Positions 1 to 6,259 are shown, counted from the stretch's first letter. The stretch: 6,670 bases of DNA from Gammaproteobacteria bacterium (GCA_030040235.1 JASHUC010000492.1:1-6670), one strand, 5' to 3'. Made by a program: numbers and translations. The notes: generated from the letters alone by a model not told the origin.

Positions 1-158
1 CCGGCCCCGAGATCGCCGCTGAGATACGCGACGGCGGGCCTGCTTTCGGGTAGGGGCAGCGCCGCGGCGAGCGCCGCACCGAGGGCCTCGGTCCGCGCGG
101 CACTGCGGGCGGCCGTATGCCACGTGCTGACGGCGGCTCGGATCAGAGATTCACGCAC
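1..158 (-). CDS. tsaE: TsaE, tRNA t6A biosynthesis ATPase (N-terminal part, cut by window edge)
   Basis: Partial gene; the rest lies to the left of position 1. Reading the minus strand from a GTG at 158-156 gives about 52 residues. The last of these, YLSGDLGAG, is the start of the TsaE P-loop, normally GDLGAGKTT. TsaE is the ATPase partner of TsaB-TsaD in making N6-threonylcarbamoyladenosine at position 37 of ANN-decoding tRNAs. The stretch before the P-loop is alanine-rich and somewhat longer than in E. coli. No ATG lies in this frame; GTG at 158 is the best standard start, with CTG at 146 as a weaker alternative. The GTG start overlaps the end of nnr by 16 bases, suggesting coupled translation. 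The order nnr-tsaE, divergent from queG, matches E. coli (yjeF-tsaE with queG), which supports the call although only the N-terminus is visible. Confidence 0.85.
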   Translation of the reverse strand, partial: MRESLIRAAVSTWHTAARSAARTEALGAALAAALPLPESRPAVAYLSGDLGA

Positions 159-1621
159 GAGCGCAGCTCGCGAGCGACGTCTCCTGCGAGCAGCCCACGC
201 TCCCCGCCCCGCGCCACGACATCTCCGCTCATCGCGTGGGCAAGCACCGCCACACGTGCGGCGGCCCACGGATCGCCGCACTGTGAGAGAACCCCCGCGG
301 TCGCGCCCGTCAGCACATCGCCCATCCCCGCGCTCGCCATGCCTGGATTGCCGCGCTCGCAAAGACCGGGAATGCGACCGCGCGAGCCGACGAGCGTGCC
401 CGCGCCCTTCAATACGACGACGCCTCCATAGCGCTCGACGAGCCGCGCAAGCGAGGCGAGCCGATCGCCTTGGATATCCTGAACGCTCGTGCCGAGAAGA
501 CGCGCCGCCTCACCCGGATGAGGCGTCAGGATCCAGTCCTCGCGAGGCGGCGCCTGCTGCTCGGCGATGAGATTGAGCCCATCGGCGTCGACCACGAGCG
601 GCTTGTCGCAGGCGAGCACGGTACGCAGCGCCCGCGAGGCCCACTCGCCCTTGCCGAGCCCCGGGCCGATCGCAACCACATCCGCACGCTCGATCGCCGC
701 AGGGAGTGCACGCTCGTCCGTCAAGGGCAGGGTGATGAGCTCGGGTCGCCCGGCGACGATGGCGACGACGTTCTCCGGCGCGACCGCCACGGTGACGAGT
801 CCTGCGCCGACGCGCAGCGCCGCCTCGCCCGCGAGCCTCACCGCCCCGGGCATTCCGATCCCGCCGCCGATGATGAGCACGCGGCCAAAGTCCCCCTTGT
901 GTGCCGCACGAGCTCTGCGGGGCAGCGCGGCTGCGATCTCCGCCTCGCTGATTCGCTCGAGTCGCGGTGCAAACTGCGGGGAGGCGGGGACCGGCACCTC
1001 CAGGTCGTCGAAGAAGACCGCGCCCGCATGCTCGGGGCCCCTGCCGAGAAAGAGCCCCGTCTTCAGCGCAACGAACGTCACCGTGCAATCGGCTCGAACC
1101 GCCTCACCGAGCGGCTCGCCCGTGTCGCTGTTGAGACCCGAGGGGACATCGAGCGCGAAGATCGGGTGCGCGCTCGCATTGATCGTGCGAATGACCTCGG
1201 CCGCCGCGGCTCGCACGGGGCTCGCGAGCCCGGTGCCGAGCAGCGCATCAACCACGACCTCGCCGTCCTTCAATCGCGCGGCCTGAAACGGCACGGCGCG
1301 GACGCCGCTCGCCGCCGAGTCCGCGTATGCCTGACGCGCATCGCCGCTCAGTGTCTCCGGGGGCGTCGCGGCCAGAACGGTCACCGTGAGCCCAGCCGCC
1401 TGGGCGAAGCGCGCCAGCACGTACCCGTCGCCGCCGTTGTTGCCTCCGCCGCAGACGATGACGATGCGGTGACAGGTCGGCCAGCGCATGCGCAGAAAGC
1501 GCAGCGCCGCCTCCCCGGCCCGCTTCATGAGCGTGTAGCCGGGGACGTGCAGCGCGCCGATGGCGTAGGCATCGAGTGCCCGGACCTGCGCAGCAGAATA
1601 AAGCGAAACGGGCAGCGCCAT
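143..1621 (-). CDS. nnr: Bifunctional NAD(P)H-hydrate repair enzyme (epimerase plus ADP-dependent dehydratase; YjeF family)
   Basis: A 492-residue protein repairing hydrated NADH and NADPH. The N-terminal epimerase domain (about 1-215) interconverts R and S hydrates; the C-terminal ribokinase-like domain (about 225-492) dehydrates the S form using ADP. Seen in the sequence: the opening SLYSAAQVRALD, then NNGGDG (61-66), VVDALLGTG (123-131) and LDVPSGLNSDTGE (158-169). The second domain shows HKGDFGRVLIIGGG (241-254), GPGLG (319-323), VVDADGLN (343-350), LTPHPGE (365-371) and GNPGMASAGMGDVLTG (425-440). Length suits the fused bacterial form. The open frame extends upstream to 1744, but those 41 residues lie antisense to queG and do not resemble the family; the ATG at 1621 directly precedes the conserved N-terminus. 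It has no clear ribosome binding site and lies just below a TATAAT, so it may be leaderless. tsaE follows with overlap. Confidence 0.96.
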   Translation of the reverse strand: MALPVSLYSAAQVRALDAYAIGALHVPGYTLMKRAGEAALRFLRMRWPTCHRIVIVCGGGNNGGDGYVLARFAQAAGLTVTVLAATPPETLSGDARQAYADSAASGVRAVPFQAARLKDGEVVVDALLGTGLASPVRAAAAEVIRTINASAHPIFALDVPSGLNSDTGEPLGEAVRADCTVTFVALKTGLFLGRGPEHAGAVFFDDLEVPVPASPQFAPRLERISEAEIAAALPRRARAAHKGDFGRVLIIGGGIGMPGAVRLAGEAALRVGAGLVTVAVAPENVVAIVAGRPELITLPLTDERALPAAIERADVVAIGPGLGKGEWASRALRTVLACDKPLVVDADGLNLIAEQQAPPREDWILTPHPGEAARLLGTSVQDIQGDRLASLARLVERYGGVVVLKGAGTLVGSRGRIPGLCERGNPGMASAGMGDVLTGATAGVLSQCGDPWAAARVAVLAHAMSGDVVARGGERGLLAGDVARELRSCVNL

Positions 1622-1627
1622 CGCCTG

Positions 1628-1633
1628 ATTATA
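1628..1633 (-). promoter_or_regulatory. Candidate -10 element of nnr
   Basis: The minus strand reads TATAAT, a perfect sigma-70 -10 hexamer. Normal spacing puts the transcript start at about 1621, which is the first base of the nnr ATG, so the message would be leaderless. I see no good -35 at the right distance; the region there lies in the queG coding start. The hexamer overlaps the opposite-strand TATACT assigned to queG. Confidence 0.5.
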
Positions 1634-1635
1634 CT
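1630..1635 (+). promoter_or_regulatory. Candidate -10 element of queG
   Basis: The plus strand reads TATACT, five of six matches to the sigma-70 -10 consensus. The predicted transcript start is about 1642, only about two bases before the queG ATG. No convincing -35 is seen 16-18 bases upstream. It shares four bases with the minus-strand TATAAT of nnr, so the two genes would compete for one polymerase binding site. Confidence 0.4.
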
Positions 1636-1643
1636 GAGCCGGT

Positions 1644-2732
1644 ATGAGCGCCCCGCAGGATCTTGCCGAGCTCGATCTCGCCGCCGTGAAGCGGGACCTT
1701 GCCGCGCGCGCCCGCGAGCTTGGCTTCGACAAGCTCGGTGTCACCGGAGTGGACCTCGAGGCTGATGAGCGGCATCTGGCGGCCTGGCTCGCCGGAGGAT
1801 TTCACGGCTCGATGCACTACATGGAGCGACACGGAACCCTGCGCAGCCGCCCGGCCGAGCTCATGCCCGGTTGCCTGCGCGCGGTGTCGGTGCGCATGAA
1901 CTACTGGCCGGCCGAGGCGCGAGAGCCCGGGTCGATGCTCGAGGATAAGGCGCGCGGCTACGTCTCCCGCTACGCTCTCGGCCGCGACTACCACAAGCTC
2001 ATGCGCGCAGCGCTCGCCCGGCTCGCCGAGGCGCTCGAGGAGCGCATCGGCCCCTTCGGTTATCGGGTCTGCGTGGACAGCGCTCCGGTCCTCGAGAAGG
2101 CGCTCGCCCGCTCCGCGGGGCTCGGCTGGATCGGCAAGCACACCAACTTGATCGCACGCGATGCCGGCTCGTGGTTCTTCCTCGGAGAGATCCTCACCGA
2201 CCTGCCGCTGCCGGTCGATGGCGCCGCGAGCAGCCATTGCGGCACCTGTGAGGCCTGCATCGCGGCCTGCCCGACCCGCGCCATCGTGGCTCCCTACCGG
2301 CTCGACGCACGGCGCTGCATCGCGTATTTGACCATCGAGAACAAAGAATCGATCCCCGAGGAGTTTCGCGCGGCGATCGGCAATCGCATCTACGGCTGCG
2401 ACGACTGCCAGCTCGTGTGTCCGTGGAACAAGTTCGCGCGCGCTGCGAGCCACCCGGACTTCAAGGTGCGTCATGGGCTCGATGCCGCGCGGCTGACGGA
2501 GCTGTTCGCCTGGACTGCCGAGCAGTTCGATACGCGCATGCGCGGATCGGCCATCTACCGCATCGGCTACGAGCGCTGGTTGCGCAACATCGCCGTCGCG
2601 CTCGGCAATGCGCCCTCCTCGCCCGAGGTGATCGAGGCGTTGCGAAGGCGGCGCGAGGAGCCTTCCGCGCTCGTGCGCGAGCACGTCGCCTGGGCGCTCG
2701 GGCGCCACGGAAGCGGCGCGCGCGCAGCCTAA
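1644..2732 (+). CDS. queG: Epoxyqueuosine reductase QueG
   Basis: A 362-residue cytoplasmic enzyme that reduces epoxyqueuosine to queuosine in the wobble position of GUN-anticodon tRNAs, using cobalamin and two 4Fe-4S clusters. Near-identical blocks to E. coli QueG (379 aa) are visible: GYVSRYALGRDYHKL (105-119), VDSAPVLEK (144-152, with D145 matching the catalytic Asp) and GLGWIGKH (159-166). Cluster ligands are C199-x2-C202-x2-C205-x3-C209-P, then C225 with C252-x2-C255-x3-C259-P. The block RWLRNIAVALGNAP (311-324) begins the C-terminal helical-repeat region. An in-frame TGA at 1635-1637 rules out any start further upstream, so ATG 1644 is firm. No Shine-Dalgarno sequence precedes it. The gene is shorter at the C-terminus than E. 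coli. Its TAA overlaps the stop codon of convergent panC. Confidence 0.97.
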   Translation: MSAPQDLAELDLAAVKRDLAARARELGFDKLGVTGVDLEADERHLAAWLAGGFHGSMHYMERHGTLRSRPAELMPGCLRAVSVRMNYWPAEAREPGSMLEDKARGYVSRYALGRDYHKLMRAALARLAEALEERIGPFGYRVCVDSAPVLEKALARSAGLGWIGKHTNLIARDAGSWFFLGEILTDLPLPVDGAASSHCGTCEACIAACPTRAIVAPYRLDARRCIAYLTIENKESIPEEFRAAIGNRIYGCDDCQLVCPWNKFARAASHPDFKVRHGLDAARLTELFAWTAEQFDTRMRGSAIYRIGYERWLRNIAVALGNAPSSPEVIEALRRRREEPSALVREHVAWALGRHGSGARAA

Positions 2733-3574
2733 CGGGCGACCTGGACGTTGTCGATGAGGCGCGCCTTCCCCAGGCGCGCGGCCGCGAGCACCACGAGCGC
2801 GCGCGCATCGGCAGTCGCGGGGCCGAGGTCGCGCGCGCGCACGGAAAAGTAGTCGGGGCGGAATCCCGCGCTTCTCAGCGCCTCGAGGGCCGAGGCCTCG
2901 ATGCGGGTGACATCCGATTCTCCGGCGCGAAGCCGCGCGGCGGCCCGCTCGAGCTCGTGGAAGATCTGCGGGGCGATCTGCCGCTCCGTGGGAGTCAGGT
3001 ACTGGTTGCGCGAGCTCATCGCGAGCCCGTCGCTTTCGCGCACCGTGGGCGCACCGACGATCTGCACCGGCATGCACAGGTCCGCGACCATGCGGCGAAT
3101 GATGGCGAGCTGCTGGTAGTCCTTCTCGCCGAAGACCGCTAGAACCGGCTCGACGATATTGAAGAGCTTCGCGACGACCGTCGCAACGCCCTCGAAGTGC
3201 CCCGGGCGAAACTCCCCCTCGAGAATCGTGGAGAGCGCGGGCACCTCGAGGCGAATCGAGCGCTCGAAACCCTGCGGATAGATCTCCGCCACATCCGGCA
3301 CGAACATCAGATCGCATCCGGAGGATTCGAGCATGCGCTCGTCCTCGCGGGGCGTGCGTGGATAGTGCGCGAAATCCTCGTTGGGTCCGAACTGCATCGG
3401 ATTCACGAAGATGCTCCCGACGAAACGCTCGCCCTGCCGGCGCGCCGCCTGGAACAGACTGAGGTGCCCCGCGTGCAGATTGCCCATCGTTGGCACGAAG
3501 GCGATACGCCGGCGCTCGCCGTGCCAGAAGCGCACGCGCTCGCGTACCGCAGCGATGGTCGTCGCGATATCCAT
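2729..3574 (-). CDS. panC: Pantothenate synthetase (pantoate-beta-alanine ligase)
   Basis: A 281-residue enzyme (E. coli 283) that joins pantoate and beta-alanine with ATP, through a pantoyl-adenylate, to give pantothenate for coenzyme A. Motifs in order: PTMGNLHAGHL (28-38) with the nucleotide-binding histidines H34 and H37, VNPMQFGPNED (57-67), RPGHFEGVATVV (123-134), GEKDYQQ (149-155), the KMSKS-like RESDGLAMSSRNQYL (179-193) and RLIDN (272-276). All expected active-site blocks are present. The ATG shares its first base with the TGA of the upstream kinase gene (TGATG), and no strong ribosome binding site is seen, so translation is probably coupled. It is the last gene of the pcnB-folK-kinase-panC run. 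panB and panD, often its neighbours, are absent here: panC is preceded by a nucleoside kinase and followed directly by convergent queG. Confidence 0.97.
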   Translation of the reverse strand: MDIATTIAAVRERVRFWHGERRRIAFVPTMGNLHAGHLSLFQAARRQGERFVGSIFVNPMQFGPNEDFAHYPRTPREDERMLESSGCDLMFVPDVAEIYPQGFERSIRLEVPALSTILEGEFRPGHFEGVATVVAKLFNIVEPVLAVFGEKDYQQLAIIRRMVADLCMPVQIVGAPTVRESDGLAMSSRNQYLTPTERQIAPQIFHELERAAARLRAGESDVTRIEASALEALRSAGFRPDYFSVRARDLGPATADARALVVLAAARLGKARLIDNVQVAR

Positions 3575-4215
3575 CAGATGGTCCGGCTGCGCGGCGGGTT
3601 GTAGTAGAGCCGTCCGCGTTTCATGCGCGAGATGGCGGCAAAGAGCTCCTCGTAATCGGCCTGGTTGTTGATGGGATCGATCGCGGCTGCGTTCACGATG
3701 AGCAGCGGGGCTCCCTCGTATTCGTGAAAGAAGCGCGCGTAGGCCTCGTTGAGCCGCTCGAGGTAGCGCCGCTCGATGTGCTGTTCGTAATCGACGCCGC
3801 GCTTGGCGATACGCTCCTGCAGTACATCGACCGGGGCCTGCAGGTAGACGACCAGATCGGGCTTTGGCGCGAGCACGGCGAGCTTCGCCTGTACCTGCTC
3901 GTAGAGCCCGTACTCGTCCTCATCGAGCGTGATGCGGGCGAACAGCCGATCCTTCTCGAACAGGTAATCGGCCACGCGCACCGGAGCGAACAGATCCTGC
4001 TGGGCGAGCGCAGCGAGCTGCTGCGCACGTTGAAAGAGGAAGTACAGCTGCGCCGGAAACGCCCCCGCCCGCGGGTTGCGATAGAACCGTTCGAGGAACG
4101 GGTTGTGGGCAGCCTGCTCCAGTACCGGCTCGGCCGACAGGCTCTCGGAGAGCTTGCGGGCGAGACTGGTCTTGCCGACGCCGATCGGCCCTTCGATCAC
4201 GATGAATCGGGCCAT
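3574..4215 (-). CDS. Deoxynucleoside kinase (dNK family, dGK/dAK-like)
   Basis: A 213-residue P-loop kinase that would transfer phosphate from ATP to the 5'-hydroxyl of a deoxynucleoside in DNA-precursor salvage. Seen: FIVIEGPIGVGKTSLA (4-19) with the Walker A motif, then E33 in LEQAAHNPFLERFY (32-45), aligning with the proposed catalytic Glu of bacterial dGK/dAK enzymes. These are followed by ADYLFEKDRLFA (82-93) and a lid-like RIAKRGVDYEQHI (135-147). Length and motif order match Bacillus deoxyguanosine/deoxyadenosine kinases; which base it prefers cannot be read from sequence. An upstream frame runs to 4416 but those residues are basic, shuffled sequence antisense to nothing conserved and lying within folK; ATG 4215 directly precedes the P-loop and has GAGG a few bases upstream. 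It overlaps the folK end by 19 bases and shares TGATG with panC. Confidence 0.92.
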   Translation of the reverse strand: MARFIVIEGPIGVGKTSLARKLSESLSAEPVLEQAAHNPFLERFYRNPRAGAFPAQLYFLFQRAQQLAALAQQDLFAPVRVADYLFEKDRLFARITLDEDEYGLYEQVQAKLAVLAPKPDLVVYLQAPVDVLQERIAKRGVDYEQHIERRYLERLNEAYARFFHEYEGAPLLIVNAAAIDPINNQADYEELFAAISRMKRGRLYYNPPRSRTI

Positions 4216-4691
4216 ATGCCCTCGGGTGAGACCTTCCTTTTGAGATCGGCCGCGCGGCCGGCGCCGGGTACCTCGAGCTGCGGTGCAATCTCGGCGAGAG
4301 GATACAGAACGAAGTTGCGCTCCACTATGCCGGGGTGCGGCAGGCGCAGCTCCGGTTCCTCGCTGCGCCTGGAAGCATAGACAAGAAGATCGAGATCGAG
4401 TATGCGCGGACCCCATCGCTTGCGGGTCGCGGGCCGGCCGGCGGCGCGCTCGATCGCCTGCAGCTCACGAAGCAGCGCGAGCGGCTCGAGCCGGGTGATC
4501 ACTCCGGCCACCGCATTGACGAACTCGGACTGGTCGGGGGGACCCAAGGGTCGCGAGCGGTACAGACTCGAGCGCACCACGAGGCTCAACCTCGAGATCG
4601 AGGCTATCCGGTCCATGCCGCCCAGTACCTGGGCGCGCGGATCAGCGAGATTGCTGCCGATGCCGATATAGGCCGGCTGCCAGATTTCCAT
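4197..4691 (-). CDS. folK: HPPK, 6-hydroxymethyl-7,8-dihydropterin pyrophosphokinase
   Basis: A 164-residue cytoplasmic enzyme (E. coli 159) that transfers pyrophosphate from ATP to hydroxymethyldihydropterin, the step before dihydropteroate synthase in folate synthesis. Visible features: AYIGIGSNLADP (7-18), SSLYRSRPLGPPDQSEFVNAV (41-61) and the signature RWGPRILDLDLLVY (92-105), whose D99 and D101 correspond to the two magnesium-binding aspartates. HPGIVERNFVLYPLAEI (119-135) follows. ATG 4691 immediately precedes the conserved N-terminus and lies 18 bases after the pcnB stop. The gene's last 19 bases contain the kinase start. The pcnB-folK pairing is standard in gammaproteobacteria. Confidence 0.96.
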   Translation of the reverse strand: MEIWQPAYIGIGSNLADPRAQVLGGMDRIASISRLSLVVRSSLYRSRPLGPPDQSEFVNAVAGVITRLEPLALLRELQAIERAAGRPATRKRWGPRILDLDLLVYASRRSEEPELRLPHPGIVERNFVLYPLAEIAPQLEVPGAGRAADLKRKVSPEGIWPDSS

Positions 4692-4709
4692 CTCAGCCGC
4701 GCGGACCGC

Positions 4710-6206
4710 TCAGGCGGTGTGAACCGACCGGCCGCCTCGCCTGCGGCGGCGGCGTGGGCCGCGCCTTGCACCATCGCGGCGCTCGCCCGGCTGAGCGGCG
4801 CCCGAGAGCGCATCGGCCATCTCGGCACGCTCGGGCGCGGGAGCCGCCTGGACACGCGTCCACCAGTCCGCCACATCGCGCGCAGCGAGACCGTGCGCGG
4901 CGCGCAGCAGCAGCAGATCGAAGGCGGCGCGAAAGCGCGGGTGCTCGAGGGTCTTGAGCGACCGCCGGCCTCGGGGATGCTCCAGCCGCGGTTGCAGAGC
5001 GAACATCTCGCGAATGCCGAGCGAGAAGCGGCGCGGGATGGCAACTTCCGCCTGCACCTGTCTCACGGCGCGATCGCAGGCCTCGAGGATGGTCGCGAGC
5101 TCGTGCCAGCGCTCGGGTGGGGTGGCCTCGATCCCTTCAGCGATGGGGCCATAGAGAAGGACGGCAAAGAGGAACGCCGGTGAGACCGGCCTGCCCGCGA
5201 GCACCCGCGCGTCGGTGTTCTCGAGGCCCTCGACCAGGAGCTTCTCGACGACACCTCCAGGGTGCGCCGCAAGGTAACGCTCGACGCTCGGCAGCAGCGC
5301 GGCGAGGAGACCACGCTCGCGCAGGAGCGAAAGGCTGCGCGCACCATGTCCGGAGAGGAAGAGCTTCAGCGTCTCATCGAACAACCGCGCCGACGGCACC
5401 GCGCGGACGAGATCGCGCAGCGGGGCGAGCGGCGCGGCGGTGGCCGGGTCGAGATGAAAACCGAGCTTGGCCTCGAACCGGATGGCGCGCAGCATCCGCA
5501 CCGGATCTTCGCGATAGCGAGTCTCCGGATCGCCGATGAGTCGCAACGTTCGCGCGGCGATGTCCGCGGCGCCGCCGACGTAGTCCCAGAGAGAGAAGTC
5601 GGCGATGTTGTAGTACAGGGCGTTCGCGGTGAAATCTCGCCGCCAAACGTCCTCATCGATCGAGCCATAGACGTTATCGCGCAGGATTCTCCCCGTCTCG
5701 TCCACGGTCCGCGCGCGCTCGGGGCCGTCCGGGAGCGCAAGCGGCTCGTCGCCGGGGGAGACGACATCGAGCGGTTCGTCCATCTCCGGTGCCTCGCCCT
5801 CCTCCGGATCGGCATCGGGGATCGGTTCCTCGGCCTGCGAAGGTGCACTCGCGGCGCGAAATGTGGCGACCTCGATCGTCTCCGGCCCGAAGAACACGTG
5901 TGCGAGCCGGAAGCGGCGGCCGACCAGCCGGGAGTTGCGAAAAACCTTCCTCACCTGCTCCGGCAGCGCATCGGTCGCGACATCGAAGTCCTTCGGCTCG
6001 AGGCCGAGCAGCAGGTCGCGCACGCAGCCGCCCACGAGGAATGCCTGAAATCCAGCCTCGCGCAGCCGGTACAGCACGCGCAGCGCGTTGGGCGAGATCG
6101 CCGAGCGTGAAATCGCGTGTTCGGCCCGGGGGATGACCCGCGGGGTGCGGGGCGCCGGCGCAGGCGCGGCGGGTGGGTTCAATTCGCTGGCTTTCGGCTT
6201 GAGCAT
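4710..6206 (-). CDS. pcnB: Poly(A) polymerase I (class II nucleotidyltransferase)
   Basis: A 498-residue enzyme that adds 3' poly(A) tails to RNA and promotes its decay. Seen: VIPRAEHAISRSAISPNALRVL (24-45), the catalytic head FLVGGCVRDLLLG (56-68) with KDFDVATDA (72-80) carrying D73 and D75, and RNSRLVGRRFRLAHVFFGPE (90-109). IEVATFR (111-117), RRDFTANALYYN (189-200) and REDPVRMLRAIRFEAKLGF (232-250) follow. The VIPR..HAISR block identifies PAP I rather than a CCA-adding enzyme. Residues 118-172 replace a much shorter loop of E. coli PcnB with a proline-rich, strongly acidic segment: 17 Asp/Glu against two Arg. The last 25 residues form an arginine-rich tail, as in other PAP I proteins. ATG 6206 fits the family start, although no ribosome binding site is obvious. 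It is first in its operon and divergent from tRNA-Glu. Confidence 0.96.
   Translation of the reverse strand: MLKPKASELNPPAAPAPAPRTPRVIPRAEHAISRSAISPNALRVLYRLREAGFQAFLVGGCVRDLLLGLEPKDFDVATDALPEQVRKVFRNSRLVGRRFRLAHVFFGPETIEVATFRAASAPSQAEEPIPDADPEEGEAPEMDEPLDVVSPGDEPLALPDGPERARTVDETGRILRDNVYGSIDEDVWRRDFTANALYYNIADFSLWDYVGGAADIAARTLRLIGDPETRYREDPVRMLRAIRFEAKLGFHLDPATAAPLAPLRDLVRAVPSARLFDETLKLFLSGHGARSLSLLRERGLLAALLPSVERYLAAHPGGVVEKLLVEGLENTDARVLAGRPVSPAFLFAVLLYGPIAEGIEATPPERWHELATILEACDRAVRQVQAEVAIPRRFSLGIREMFALQPRLEHPRGRRSLKTLEHPRFRAAFDLLLLRAAHGLAARDVADWWTRVQAAPAPERAEMADALSGAAQPGERRDGARRGPRRRRRRGGRSVHTA
5691..5855 (-). other. Acidic, proline-rich insertion within PcnB
   Basis: This stretch encodes PcnB residues 118-172, between IEVATFR and GRILRDNVYG. 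It is about 55 residues where my recollection of E. coli PcnB has about 20. It holds 17 acidic residues and only two basic ones, with many prolines and alanines, and is likely disordered. The reading frame stays open and flanking motifs are intact, so it is a lineage-specific loop rather than damage. Confidence 0.8.
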
Positions 6207-6226
6207 CGGGACGCGCCGCCTATAAT
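6199..6226 (+). promoter_or_regulatory. Sigma-70 promoter of tRNA-Glu with GC-rich discriminator
   Basis: A -35 TTGAGC (6199-6204, four of six matches) is followed by a 16-bp spacer and a perfect -10 TATAAT (6221-6226). The predicted start is about 6233, leaving a leader of about 27 bases before the mature tRNA at 6260 for RNase P to remove. The bases after the -10 are ACCGCGC, a GC-rich discriminator of the kind linked to ppGpp/DksA (stringent) control of stable RNA genes. The -35 overlaps the pcnB start codon. Confidence 0.75.
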
Positions 6227-6227
6227 A
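6222..6227 (-). promoter_or_regulatory. Candidate -10 element of the pcnB operon
   Basis: The minus strand reads TATTAT, five of six matches, on the same bases as the tRNA -10. The predicted start is about 6215, giving a leader of about nine bases before the pcnB ATG at 6206. No good -35 is seen. Since the upstream gene is transcribed the other way, the operon needs a promoter near here, but this exact site is an inference. Confidence 0.4.
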
Positions 6228-6259
6228 CCGCGCTCCTTCGCCCGCACCCCCAAACGTGC

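Noticed and set aside
1622..1744. Upstream extension of nnr by 41 residues
   Set aside because: The extra residues are Ser/Arg/Ala-rich sequence antisense to queG; the family N-terminus begins right after the ATG at 1621.
470..1765. Long plus-strand open frame of 431 codons across nnr
   Set aside because: It lies antisense to the strongly conserved nnr gene, is rich in Arg, Ala and His as GC-driven shadow frames are, and shows no family motif.
1629..3317. Minus-strand open frame of 562 codons across queG and panC
   Set aside because: It covers the antisense of queG and an alternative frame of panC, has no recognisable domain, and both real genes are certain.
4216..4416. Upstream extension of the deoxynucleoside kinase by 67 residues
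   Set aside because: It is an alternative frame of folK, and the P-loop of the family sits within the first residues after ATG 4215.
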